Shown here: one piece after another, positions 1-8,793 of the stretch
Layout: each line of letters begins with the position of its first letter
How positions within the stretch are numbered: the stretch's first letter is position 1
Position numbers and translations under genes: made by a program
Notes under the pieces: generated by a model
Database searches by the model: none
The model's input: only the letters and a program-made list of their open reading frames with translations
Told to the model about the DNA's origin: nothing
NCBI GenBank assembly: GCA_045597345.1
Contig: JAZLJW010000110.1
Location: 12,943-76,942, forward strand
Direction of reading: 5' to 3'
Origin: Treponema_I sp045597345
GTDB lineage: Bacteria; Spirochaetota; Spirochaetia; Treponematales; Treponemataceae
DNA length: 64,000 bases

Positions 1-1
1 T

Positions 2-352
2 GTAATTACTCAGGAAGTGTACCAGATATTAAAGAGCAAGAAATTCAGAAAATCATCAAGAACAGGCAGTACACATCCTGAAGATAACTTCCGCGGAGAA
101 CCTATAGAAAGGTCTGAATATGACTGGGGAGACCGTCTTAACTCCATCGGTGGAAATATGGAAGGTATGGTAAAGATGGAAGATTTTAACAAAAGTACAT
201 ATTTTACCTTCAGGATTATTTCACCTAACAGTAAGGGTTGGGTACGCAAGGCTGTTAATCCTAATGACGTTGTATCAGCAATTGCAAAGGCTACAGAGCC
301 TATAGTTAATGATATTATCAGTGACGCAATGGAGCGTGACTTAGGGCTTTAA
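2..352 (+). CDS. Hypothetical phage protein, 5' end missing
   Basis: The reading frame is open from the window edge and stops at 352, so only the last 116 codons are seen. The fragment is charged and soluble and shows no motif I recognise. It precedes tail genes on the same strand, so a head-tail or head completion role is likely from position only. A hairpin-plus-U-run separates it from the next gene. Confidence 0.6.
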   Translation, partial: VITQEVYQILKSKKFRKSSRTGSTHPEDNFRGEPIERSEYDWGDRLNSIGGNMEGMVKMEDFNKSTYFTFRIISPNSKGWVRKAVNPNDVVSAIAKATEPIVNDIISDAMERDLGL

Positions 353-418
353 TTGACTGATAACAGTATCTGATATAAAATTACACACATAAATTGATGA
401 TGTTTGCACTTGTTAAAG

Positions 419-464
419 GCAGCAGAACACGGTTTTAGTGCCGGTGTTTATGCTGCTTTTTTTT
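419..464 (+). terminator. Terminator-like hairpin upstream of a start codon
   Basis: The arms begin GCAGCA and end TGCTGC with a further AACAC/GTGTT pairing inside, followed by eight T. The next gene starts 18 bases downstream, leaving no room for a promoter between. It belongs to the window-wide set of hairpins placed just before ribosome sites. Confidence 0.65.
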
Positions 465-482
465 ATTTTCTGGGTGTCAAAC

Positions 483-1226
483 ATGGTATGTTATCTTAAT
501 CGCGGTTTGATTCTTGAACAGGCAATATGCCGTATGATTCATGAATATTTTGACAAACTGCATCTCGACACAAAATACAAGAATTTCCACATATCAGTAA
601 CACTTGATCACCCATTCGCAGAACTGTATCTACACGATTCTCTTAATACCGGAGACTCTTTTCCGGCAGTAGTTGTATCTACTCAGGAAGATAACAAGCC
701 TTCTGAATTGATGGAATTACCAATACACACGCAGTATATATCAATTGATAAAAATGACCTTGATATCATAACGAACACAAAAGATGAACGTGGCAAACAG
801 ATTCCAGGCTTATGTTCTGTAGTTGATAAAGATGTAATTGAAGAGATTACAAATACCATTGAAAGGAACGGTGAAGCTTACGGAATAAGTTTCCGGTCTA
901 TGCATAAAGACAATATCAATATTGAAATCTGGGCAGAAAACAATCAGTTGAAAAATGAACTGTATGAACAGTTACGTCTGTACATTACCGGCTCATTTCC
1001 TGAAGAACTGGCTCAGAAATATTCCTTTTTTGCTCCTGTGATTTTTGATTCATCTTTTCAGGGTCATAGGAGTAATAACTATAATTTTGACTTTGATGTC
1101 GCTTTAAGTGGTGCTCACATCAGTTTTGACGTGAATTACTGTCTTGAGCAGATATTAATAGACACTGATGCAACAGAAATCAGTGGAGAACTTATCACGG
1201 AGGTAATTAACCATGTCAAAAGCTAA
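483..1226 (+). CDS. Hypothetical phage protein, neck or tail region
   Basis: A 247-residue soluble protein with no signal peptide or membrane segment. The ATG at 483 is preferred over the upstream ATG at 438 because the earlier start would lie inside the terminator hairpin. The product is unrecognised. It overlaps the next gene by 14 bases and lies two genes before the sheath, where contractile phages encode head-tail joining or tail completion proteins. That role is inferred from position. Confidence 0.6.
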   Translation: MVCYLNRGLILEQAICRMIHEYFDKLHLDTKYKNFHISVTLDHPFAELYLHDSLNTGDSFPAVVVSTQEDNKPSELMELPIHTQYISIDKNDLDIITNTKDERGKQIPGLCSVVDKDVIEEITNTIERNGEAYGISFRSMHKDNINIEIWAENNQLKNELYEQLRLYITGSFPEELAQKYSFFAPVIFDSSFQGHRSNNYNFDFDVALSGAHISFDVNYCLEQILIDTDATEISGELITEVINHVKS

Positions 1227-1428
1227 GGCAATCGTACCGGAAATCTCTGCAAACGTATCAGCATTAATTGATCAGAACAAGTTATACAGCGTTACACGCT
1301 ATCTGCAGCTATATCCTAAGACTAGCACTGCTATGATGACCGCATTTAAGAAAAAGTATGCCAAAGAAGCCCATAACATTCCTGATTGGGACAAACTTTG
1401 GGATGCTTTTATTAATCAGAAAGTTTGA
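1213..1428 (+). CDS. Small hypothetical protein before tail sheath
   Basis: 71 residues starting at an ATG with GGAGG nine bases upstream, inside the end of the previous gene. This suggests translational coupling. The protein is basic and helical by eye. Short proteins just before the sheath are common in XkdJ/XkdK-type tail operons, but I do not recognise this one. Confidence 0.6.
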   Translation: MSKAKAIVPEISANVSALIDQNKLYSVTRYLQLYPKTSTAMMTAFKKKYAKEAHNIPDWDKLWDAFINQKV

Positions 1429-1460
1429 CTTTCTTTATAAAAACTATGGGAGGTTGAGAT

Positions 1461-3185
1461 ATGGGAGTTTCACCTGCAACTTTTACATCAGCCGGTAAGT
1501 CTACTCAGCACTACATTCCAGGCGTTTATTCACGTCCTAATAATGTAGGCGGTGGCACCGGTGTATCAACCGGAAATCTCTGTATTATCGGATCTGCGAT
1601 GGGGGGAAAACCACTTGAACTCTTGCAGTTTTCTGACAAGGCAGATGCAGTAAATACACTTATTTCCGGTGACCTGTTGGATGGCGTTGTTCACGCCATG
1701 TACGGAAGTAATGACTATCGTCCACAGAACGTTTTTGCAATTCGTGTAAATAACGGGAAGCAGTCATCACGCGTTCTTACTTCAGATGGTAGTACAATTC
1801 TTACCGTTAAATCTGCTGATTATGGTATTCATACCAATCAGCTGAAAATGTGGTATTCAGAAGGTACTAAAACTGGTTCTCGCATTGAAGTTTCTTACAA
1901 AGGAAGTACTGTCGAATTCGACAACATTGCAAGAAAATCATTTTCAATCAACTACATTGGCTCTGGTGTATCTGCAAAATGCACAATCAATGATTCAGGA
2001 GTAGAACTCTCTGCACTTGATGAAGATGATTCAACCATTGAAGAAGAAACAATCGATTTTGAAAATTATTCAACAATTGACGCTCTTGTTTCACGCATTA
2101 ATGACACAGAAGCATACTATGCTACACAGATTGATAATACTTCAGGTGCTAAATCGTCAGAACTTGATCATGTTACAAGTGTAAGTCTTGAGATGGGAAC
2201 TGAAACTGTATTCAATTCTAATCTTCAGGCACTGATTGATACACTTAAAGAAGTGCAGTATATCGGTGATGTAGAACTTGAAAGTGATGCATCGCGTGTA
2301 CTACCTGATGAAGATTTGTCATACGTTTACTTTACCGGGGCTACTTCAGGGACAAGCACTCTGACAGATTACGATGCAGCTATTGAAGTTTTGAAAACTG
2401 AAGACGTTCAGATTATCGCTACTCCTGAAACAAATCAGGATGTTCTCAATCTGTTAGCAGCTCATTGTGCAGAAATGTCAGCAATCGAGGGCAAGAAAGA
2501 ACGTACTATGTGGTGTGGACTTTCAAAAGGTACAACAGTAGAAAACGGAATTTCTTATGCAAACAGTCTTAACTCAGATCTTGTATCAGTAGTAATTGAT
2601 TCGGCAGGTGCTATTAATCCTATTTCCGGTTCTGTTCAGGACATTTCTCCAGCAATGCTTGCATGTAAATGTGCCGGAGTAGAATCAGCAATGAATCTCT
2701 CACTGCCATTAACGAATAAAACAATCAACGTAAATGCATTCGGTAAAAAACGTTCAAAAGGTGAAATTGAAACCATGATTAAAGGTGGTTTGGTGACCTT
2801 TGGAGAAAATGACGATGGCCAGCTTGTATGTATTCGTTCAGTTACTACATATCAGGGTGACAATCTCATTAAAAATGAGCGTTCTATGACCCGTAGCGTT
2901 CTGTTTATGGATCGTGATTTACGTAAGGCATATAACGCAAGAATTGGCGGTAACAAGGCTCCAAGTGAAGCAGAAATCATTCAGATTCTGCTTAGTAAGG
3001 CTAAACAGTGGTATACGGATGACCTGATTGATAGAAATGAGTCAGGTGACCTGGTATTTGATGCAAAAGTAAAGTTCGATGGTGACAAAACTTACCTGAC
3101 ATTCACTCGTTATGTAAGAGCACCGAATAACTTTATTTTCATCACTGGTACAAATGAAGTGTATACAAGCACAGTAGAACTGTGA
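1461..3185 (+). CDS. Tail sheath protein
   Basis: 574 residues, contractile tail sheath subunit. The N-terminus carries the usual pattern of an extended arm followed by 'HYIPGVYSRP', and the C-terminal third contains the conserved sheath core: '...YQGDNLIKNERSMTRSV', a DLRKAYN-like helix, and a final segment with 'RYVRAPNNFIFIT'. A strong GGGAGG site precedes the ATG. The tube gene follows at once, the standard sheath-tube order, so the phage is a myovirus-type particle. The central region is acidic and probably the variable outer domain. Confidence 0.9.
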   Translation: MGVSPATFTSAGKSTQHYIPGVYSRPNNVGGGTGVSTGNLCIIGSAMGGKPLELLQFSDKADAVNTLISGDLLDGVVHAMYGSNDYRPQNVFAIRVNNGKQSSRVLTSDGSTILTVKSADYGIHTNQLKMWYSEGTKTGSRIEVSYKGSTVEFDNIARKSFSINYIGSGVSAKCTINDSGVELSALDEDDSTIEEETIDFENYSTIDALVSRINDTEAYYATQIDNTSGAKSSELDHVTSVSLEMGTETVFNSNLQALIDTLKEVQYIGDVELESDASRVLPDEDLSYVYFTGATSGTSTLTDYDAAIEVLKTEDVQIIATPETNQDVLNLLAAHCAEMSAIEGKKERTMWCGLSKGTTVENGISYANSLNSDLVSVVIDSAGAINPISGSVQDISPAMLACKCAGVESAMNLSLPLTNKTINVNAFGKKRSKGEIETMIKGGLVTFGENDDGQLVCIRSVTTYQGDNLIKNERSMTRSVLFMDRDLRKAYNARIGGNKAPSEAEIIQILLSKAKQWYTDDLIDRNESGDLVFDAKVKFDGDKTYLTFTRYVRAPNNFIFITGTNEVYTSTVEL

Positions 3186-3201
3186 TGGTGGGGGGTAGAA
3201 A

Positions 3202-3720
3202 ATGGGTTATAACATTGGCGGTGATATTCTCGCACAGGGTATGAACTCAGTAGTTCGCGTTGACTTAGACGATGAAAACGGATCTAACCCTGTAGTTATT
3301 GGTTTTGTTGAGTCATGGAACGTTAGACGTTCTTTTCAGACTCAGAAAGCTGAGGTTGTAGGTGAAATGCTTCCGGTATCGATTGATATTACCGGTGTTG
3401 ATGTAAGCGTAAATCTTTCAGGTTTCATTCCGACAAAAGATGCGATTACTAAAGGTATTTCAAGCGTTCGTGGTGGAGGTACTTACTTTGTTAAGTCCCT
3501 TAATCCACAGGTAGCTAAACTTGTAGATACAAAGGTTATTACAAAAATTCCTTACATGGATTTTTATGATGAACGTCATGGAACTATCTACAGTAATGTT
3601 CAGTGGCTGACACCGACAGAAAACAGTGAGTCAAGCTCAGGTAAGAACTACCTGAAGACAGATGCTTCATTCACTGCTATTACTTCTGACAATGGATCAG
3701 ACTACAAGCAGATGATTTGA
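3202..3720 (+). CDS. Tail tube protein
   Basis: 172 residues directly after the sheath, with a GGGGGG ribosome site. Size, position and beta-rich composition fit the contractile tail tube (XkdM-like) family. The protein forms the inner tube through which DNA passes. No membrane segment is present. A hairpin-plus-T6 follows its stop codon. Confidence 0.8.
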   Translation: MGYNIGGDILAQGMNSVVRVDLDDENGSNPVVIGFVESWNVRRSFQTQKAEVVGEMLPVSIDITGVDVSVNLSGFIPTKDAITKGISSVRGGGTYFVKSLNPQVAKLVDTKVITKIPYMDFYDERHGTIYSNVQWLTPTENSESSSGKNYLKTDASFTAITSDNGSDYKQMI

Positions 3721-3725
3721 TATTA

Positions 3726-3764
3726 GCAGTAAGGGTGTAAAAGCCCTTACTGTTATACTTTTTT
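3726..3764 (+). terminator. Terminator-like hairpin before the tail chaperone gene
   Basis: CAGTAAGGG pairs perfectly with CCCTTACTG (3727-3735 with 3744-3752), followed shortly by six T. The AAGGGG ribosome site and ATG (3781) follow within 17 bases. The tail operon must be read through this hairpin for the later genes to be made. Confidence 0.75.
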
Positions 3765-3780
3765 ATAAGGGGTAAAAAAG

Positions 3781-4284
3781 ATGGAATTTACAAAGGAAAT
3801 CAGTCAGGATAATCCACTGCAAGGTGTAGAGATGAATGAAGATGATATCTTCTATAAGCTTCTTACCGGAGAAACTGTACAGGAAACTATACATACATCA
3901 CGCGGTGATTTTGTTGTTAAATATCCAAAACAGAAAGATGTAATGTATATCGATAGACGAGTGGCAGCAATGCGCGGCGGTCTTCCTGCTGAGAGTTTTG
4001 ATGCGGCAGCAAACTTCAATATGCAGAAAATTGCATTCCTTGATGTTGTTATCGTATCTGGTGATAAATGGTTTGAATCGGTAAAAAAGAAAAACGGCTC
4101 ATTTTCCTGGGCGGAGGTGCCTGACGTGAATTTCATTGATGAAGTTTACACTAAGGCGTGGTTATTTCGAACTTCAGTGCAAGAAAAATTTCAGAAAAAA
4201 GATAAATCAGCCGATACAAGACCTTCTGACGGCTCGGACGTTCAACCTTCTGTGGGCAACGGTCTTTTCGATGGAGTTGCCTGA
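3781..4284 (+). CDS. Tail assembly chaperone (gpG/XkdN-like)
   Basis: 167 residues between tube and tape measure, the invariant place of the tail assembly chaperone. The C-terminus is low-complexity and charged. A second overlapping frame continues through the stop codon towards the tape measure, as in the G/GT pair of lambda. A hairpin with a U-run lies just upstream of the start. The assignment rests on size and position rather than a motif. Confidence 0.65.
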   Translation: MEFTKEISQDNPLQGVEMNEDDIFYKLLTGETVQETIHTSRGDFVVKYPKQKDVMYIDRRVAAMRGGLPAESFDAAANFNMQKIAFLDVVIVSGDKWFESVKKKNGSFSWAEVPDVNFIDEVYTKAWLFRTSVQEKFQKKDKSADTRPSDGSDVQPSVGNGLFDGVA

Positions 4285-4468
4285 TACTATAGGCAATTTA
4301 TACGATGAATACATTCAGATTCTTTTTAACTTTGCTAACGCTTATACGGTGGAAAGTATCAGAAATGGCGTTATAAAGTCAAAAGAGCCTGAAAAAAATA
4401 AAGCAACACCGGAGCAGTTACGGATGTTGGGGTATTCTGAGAAAGATATTCTCGAATACGATGATTAA
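4271..4468 (+). CDS. Tail chaperone frameshift extension (GT-like)
   Basis: A frame offset by +1 (equivalently -2) from the chaperone gene runs open to 4468 and encodes a plausible acidic helical tail of about 65 residues. The first ATG in it (4271) has no ribosome site, so expression by programmed frameshift near the run CTTTTCG at 4264-4270 is likely. The exact slip site is a guess. Phages from many families use such a shift to make the long chaperone form. An independent start is the alternative. Confidence 0.5.
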   Translation: MELPDTIGNLYDEYIQILFNFANAYTVESIRNGVIKSKEPEKNKATPEQLRMLGYSEKDILEYDD

Positions 4469-4478
4469 TAAAGTCCTC

Positions 4479-4538
4479 CGGGGTGTACGTGGTAAGTTTT
4501 TCCTTCCTTGTTTCTTATCATGTATGCCCCGTTTTTTT
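4479..4538 (+). terminator. Long terminator-like hairpin before the tape measure gene
   Basis: Arms 4479-4496 and 4514-4531 pair over 18 positions with only G-T wobbles as imperfections, followed by seven T. The tape measure ribosome site and ATG (4550) follow directly. No promoter can fit between the U-run and the start. Confidence 0.8.
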
Positions 4539-4549
4539 AGGTGGTGAAT

Positions 4550-6463
4550 ATGGCACAGAGTACAACTAACATCAGGATGTCTGTAGATACCAGTCAGGCA
4601 AAATCACAGGTATCAAGTTTCAATGATGAAATGCAAAAAATGAACGGTCTCCTGAAAGAGGCTACAGATAATGGCGATTTTCGCGGAGCAGCCAATTTAA
4701 CCGCCGCAATAAATCAATTACAACAGGCTCAGCGTAGTATTACTCAGCAGATTAACGAAACAAATAAAGCACAGAAAGCCGGTATGTCAGGATTAAGTGG
4801 CGGTGTAACAGGCTTTATTTCTGGTGCCGGTGGTATTGCATCATCATTAGGTAATGGAAGTATTGGCGGAGCTGCATCAGGAACAGCAAGAATGACCGGA
4901 AATGCTCTTGCCGGTGCAAGTAGTGCCTTATCTTCTGCCGGAGCCGGTGGATTAGGAAAGATATTAGGATATCTTGGGCTTGGAAGTCTTGCTATAGGAG
5001 CAGGAGTTGGTGCCGTAACAAACCTGTCAGATAAATATCAGGAAACTCTGCCTGACATGGCAGAATTCATGCGTTTCTCAGGTGGCAAAGAAACAGACTG
5101 GTATCATCAGGCTACAAAATATACTCAGGGCACTACCATGTCTCAGATGGATTTGGTACGACTCGCAACAGAACAGGCACAGTACGGCTTGTATGGATCT
5201 GATGCTTTGCAACGCGCTCAGACTATGGGAATTGTAAGTTATAACACCGGTATTGATACTGGTACACTTACAAGACTTCAGGGTATTTCTGATAGGTTCG
5301 GTCTTAATGAGAATGCTATCGGTAATTCTTTGGCCGGATTCTATCAGTCAGGATTGAAAGACGGCAGACAGCAAGAGTTTTTCGACGGCGTTTTACGCGT
5401 AATGGAAGAAGGAATAAATGCCGGTTTCGTACGCAGTTCAGAAGATGTGGCAAAAAACCTTGCAATGTTGTCTGAATTGTCAGGTAATAACCCGGCATGG
5501 CAAGGACAGTATGGTGCTCAGAAAATGAGTCAGATAAACTCAGGATTTGCGAATGCTACTAACTTGCAGAGTGTAACCGATGTAATGCTTTTTGACGCTG
5601 CTAAAGGATTATACAGTGGTGCGAATGCTACTGGAACATATATTGATCAGATGATGGTACTTGAGCGTGGTTTGGATAATCCTGAACTTTTGAAGAACTT
5701 CTACAATTCGGTAAATGATGCAGAAGGTGGAAATCTTGCTGCAAAAATTGAAAGATTCAAACAGGCAAGTGGATTGAATTATACCGGTGCTGTCGAACTG
5801 TATAACATCGCAGAGCAGTTTAACAATCCAAATAACAAAATGACTAAAGAAGAGTATGACTCAAAAGTAAAAAGTATAATGACTAATCAAGAGTATCAGT
5901 CAGATTTGTCAAAACAGACTGCTGCAATGAACAAACTTTCTGAAGCTATGTACGGAATAGAAGAGAAAGCATTTAAGATTGAAATGTCTACTGCGAGCGG
6001 TGCAGGTGCAGCAATATTATCAATTGAGGGAATGTTAAGTGACTTCTTTGGGAAAGAAGTTGATTATTATGCAGATACTCCAGAAGGAAATATTATTAAA
6101 GGTGAAAAAGAAGGAAATCTTAATATGCTGATTCAAGGGCTTAGCGAATCACCAGGTTTTGTCTATGGTGATTTGAGACATATGACTGATGCTCAGGATT
6201 TGCTTTTTAATCTCACTGACAAAGGTTATGGAGACGATAAAAAAGATGCTGCTATTCTAAAAATGTTCTCAGATATGGGTATAGATTCAAAGGACGAAGT
6301 TAAAGCTGCACTTACAGTCTACCAAAATGCAAGAAATAATGATGGTGAAAGCTATCTCGCAGAGACTTATAATACACCAGGTGCAACGGATATGTTTATT
6401 GCTGCATTTAAGGAGGCCTTACAGGGTGTATTATCTGAAATTACAATACGTGATGAAAATTAA
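4550..6463 (+). CDS. Tail tape measure protein
   Basis: 637 residues. It is Gln- and Ala-rich at the N-terminus, followed by a long glycine/alanine/serine-rich hydrophobic stretch (roughly residues 80-165) and a helical C-terminal half. Tape measure proteins set tail length, and the modest size implies a fairly short contractile tail. The ATG at 4550 is chosen over the GTG at 4541 because AGGTGG precedes it. It lies directly after the chaperone pair as expected. Confidence 0.8.
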   Translation: MAQSTTNIRMSVDTSQAKSQVSSFNDEMQKMNGLLKEATDNGDFRGAANLTAAINQLQQAQRSITQQINETNKAQKAGMSGLSGGVTGFISGAGGIASSLGNGSIGGAASGTARMTGNALAGASSALSSAGAGGLGKILGYLGLGSLAIGAGVGAVTNLSDKYQETLPDMAEFMRFSGGKETDWYHQATKYTQGTTMSQMDLVRLATEQAQYGLYGSDALQRAQTMGIVSYNTGIDTGTLTRLQGISDRFGLNENAIGNSLAGFYQSGLKDGRQQEFFDGVLRVMEEGINAGFVRSSEDVAKNLAMLSELSGNNPAWQGQYGAQKMSQINSGFANATNLQSVTDVMLFDAAKGLYSGANATGTYIDQMMVLERGLDNPELLKNFYNSVNDAEGGNLAAKIERFKQASGLNYTGAVELYNIAEQFNNPNNKMTKEEYDSKVKSIMTNQEYQSDLSKQTAAMNKLSEAMYGIEEKAFKIEMSTASGAGAAILSIEGMLSDFFGKEVDYYADTPEGNIIKGEKEGNLNMLIQGLSESPGFVYGDLRHMTDAQDLLFNLTDKGYGDDKKDAAILKMFSDMGIDSKDEVKAALTVYQNARNNDGESYLAETYNTPGATDMFIAAFKEALQGVLSEITIRDEN

Positions 6464-6521
6464 CTAAACTTGATTTTTAATCACTGCAATAGTAAAATAA
6501 ATAAGGTTTGAACCTATAAAG

Positions 6522-6572
6522 GGCAGCCGGATAAATGCATTTTTTGTGTGTTTTTCCGGCTGCCTTTTTTTT
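6522..6572 (+). terminator. Terminator-like hairpin before a tail hub gene
   Basis: GGCAGCCGGA pairs with TCCGGCTGCC, followed by eight T, then a GGGAGG ribosome site and a GTG start at 6593. It shares the GGCAGC stem start with the hairpins at 419 and 50838. Confidence 0.8.
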
Positions 6573-6592
6573 ATTCCTGGGAGGTGTTAAAA

Positions 6593-7975
6593 GTGAACAA
6601 TTTACAGACAATTCACCAGAAACCACGCCCAAGAATACGGATATTGGATCGCAACGGTAAAGAAATAATTACATTCAACGTATTTCTGAATAATGAAGTA
6701 CAGTCGTATTCATTTTCATATTCAAGAGAATCTGTAGATGGAAATTTTAATGTAACTTTCTATCCTGAATCGAAAACAGGCAAATCTTATATAGACTTGA
6801 TTAATATCATGGATATAGTTCAGATCTATGAAGATAGTGCAGAAAGCATGAGTAATAAACCTGTATTTACCGGTGTAATTAAAAATAAGAAGTTTGTAGG
6901 TCAGATGTCAGAAAATGGACTTACAAAACGTCTTTCCATTTCAGGCATAGGAATTACCGGATTGGTATCTCAGTTCTACGTTAATCTTGATACAAAAGCC
7001 TGTGTACTTACAGAATCTCTTGCTCAGAATGCAGAAATCACAAAAGCTCTCACTCTTAAAATAAAGAATGAAACTGATATTAAAGATATTGTACGGCTTG
7101 TTTGGGAACATTTTGTAGATATTTCAACTAAATACGCTGATGTTGCAACAATTGATATAAAGGACTTGCTTGATAAGTTTATCGGTGATCCTGATGATAT
7201 TTTTACATACGATGAAGCATTGCCTATTAAGTATCCTGTAGGTTGTATTTTTAATGGTGAATCTACTCAGGATTTCTATTCAGTTATTGATGGTATTATT
7301 CCGACACCGTATTACGAAAAATTTGCATATTTTAACGCCGCTGATGGTAAACAGAAAATAAAAATTCGGATATCACCTTTCAGTCCTGCTAAATGGAAAA
7401 GAATTAAAACCAAAAAGATAACACCTGTAGAGATTAAGAATATTTCAGTAGAACAGAGCGATAGTGAAGTATATACGGCATTCTACGCATATATAGCAAA
7501 CTCTCCAATTGAAGAAGATAAAGAACAGTTGATTTCTACACAGCTTACAGGTAGTTCAGCTGCTGACATTGATAAAGATAAGTTCAAAATGTATGGATAC
7601 AGACTTCTGTCTGCTCATTTCTTAGGCTACGTAAAATCTGAAAGTGAAACAGATACCGGCACGAGCAGTTATCTGAAATCAGTAATAGCTGATTTGAGGA
7701 ATTGGTATGGGAAAATCGATGAAATGTTTTCTGGGAATATTACCACTGTTACAAAATTCGGTATGAAACCTGAAGAATTCATAAATCCAGGAGATGTCAT
7801 ATCAGTTTTTGGTGCTCAGTTCTATGTTGATGGTGTAACTCATAACTGGAGTTACGGACAGGGTGGCGAAACAAATATATCAGTATCTCGTGGTGGTAAA
7901 TACGTGGATGGCGAGTTCAGCCGGATTACTGATATTTCAAACAATATGACTCTGCTTGAGAAGGGGATTGCGTAA
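6593..7975 (+). CDS. Baseplate hub / late control D-like protein
   Basis: 460 residues starting at a GTG, eight bases after GGGAGG. The N-terminal segment 'RPRIRILDRNGKEIITFNV' and the later beta-rich region match the hub type (gp27/gpD/XkdQ) encoded just before the spike gene. It lies between the tape measure and the gpV-like spike and overlaps the latter by one base. The family call is by context and general shape, so moderate. Confidence 0.55.
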   Translation: MNNLQTIHQKPRPRIRILDRNGKEIITFNVFLNNEVQSYSFSYSRESVDGNFNVTFYPESKTGKSYIDLINIMDIVQIYEDSAESMSNKPVFTGVIKNKKFVGQMSENGLTKRLSISGIGITGLVSQFYVNLDTKACVLTESLAQNAEITKALTLKIKNETDIKDIVRLVWEHFVDISTKYADVATIDIKDLLDKFIGDPDDIFTYDEALPIKYPVGCIFNGESTQDFYSVIDGIIPTPYYEKFAYFNAADGKQKIKIRISPFSPAKWKRIKTKKITPVEIKNISVEQSDSEVYTAFYAYIANSPIEEDKEQLISTQLTGSSAADIDKDKFKMYGYRLLSAHFLGYVKSESETDTGTSSYLKSVIADLRNWYGKIDEMFSGNITTVTKFGMKPEEFINPGDVISVFGAQFYVDGVTHNWSYGQGGETNISVSRGGKYVDGEFSRITDISNNMTLLEKGIA

Positions 7976-8784
7976 TGCCTATTAATATAACCAGGAAAAA
8001 GAATGCAGATCCCCGAACACCGTTTAGAGTCACATCACCGTATGACAATCGATATGGTTTTTGGGCAGTTGTAACGGAAGTTCATCCTGAAGATATGACT
8101 GTTCATATTCGTATGGATACCGGATTTGAGCTTGCCGGAGTTCGTGTTGCGTCTATGGAGTGGGTAACGGTAGACGATTCAAAAAACTATTTATCAGGTG
8201 AAAGACATCTACCTCCGGTTGGCACTTATGTTTTCTGTATGTGCCCAAACGGAGAACTTTCAACGGCCTTTGTTCTTTGCAGTGGATTTCTTATTCATCA
8301 GGCTAAACACGCAGCATTTAAGGAAAAGGGAAAACAGAATAGTCATAAAACCGTAGAAAACTCAGGTTGGGTTAAAGAAACAGATTACAAGACTGGAAAT
8401 AAATCAATAAAGAATAAACCTGAGAACGAAACGATTTCTATCGATATAAAAAACGCTGATGCACAGATAGAAATAAAGATAGGTAAAAACGTTTTTAACG
8501 TTGGTAACGGAAGTATATCAATTGATGGATCAGGGAAAGTTGAAGTCAAGTCGAAGAGTGATATTTCTCTATCTTCTACTGGGAATGTTACTGTTGAATC
8601 TTCTGCAGCAGGACAGTTAAAAATTGGTAATTCTACAGGGACATTAGGCGGATTTATCAGCGATCTGATTAATGATGTAAGCAGTGCTGTACTCGTTACA
8701 CCTGCTGGACCTGGTTCAATTGATCCAACAACAATAGCAAAGTTAACAGCTTTGTTGGCTAAGTGGAAAGCCGTTTTTAGTTGA
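7975..8784 (+). CDS. Baseplate spike assembly protein (gpV-like)
   Basis: 269 residues. An N-terminal OB-fold-like region (about residues 20-110) is followed by a repetitive beta stretch with short alternating sequences ('SISIDGSGKVEVKSKS', 'DISLSSTGNVTVESSA') typical of the trimeric beta-helix of membrane-piercing spikes. The start overlaps the stop of the hub gene. It forms the central tip under the tail tube. Confidence 0.7.
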   Translation: MPINITRKKNADPRTPFRVTSPYDNRYGFWAVVTEVHPEDMTVHIRMDTGFELAGVRVASMEWVTVDDSKNYLSGERHLPPVGTYVFCMCPNGELSTAFVLCSGFLIHQAKHAAFKEKGKQNSHKTVENSGWVKETDYKTGNKSIKNKPENETISIDIKNADAQIEIKIGKNVFNVGNGSISIDGSGKVEVKSKSDISLSSTGNVTVESSAAGQLKIGNSTGTLGGFISDLINDVSSAVLVTPAGPGSIDPTTIAKLTALLAKWKAVFS

Positions 8785-8793
8785 GTGTGAAAT

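Noticed and set aside
3781..4468. Classic -1 lambda-type slippery frameshift between the tail chaperone frames
   Set aside because: The downstream frame requires a +1 or -2 shift, and no GGGAAAG-type heptamer is at the overlap. A different shift type is kept as a low-confidence proposal.
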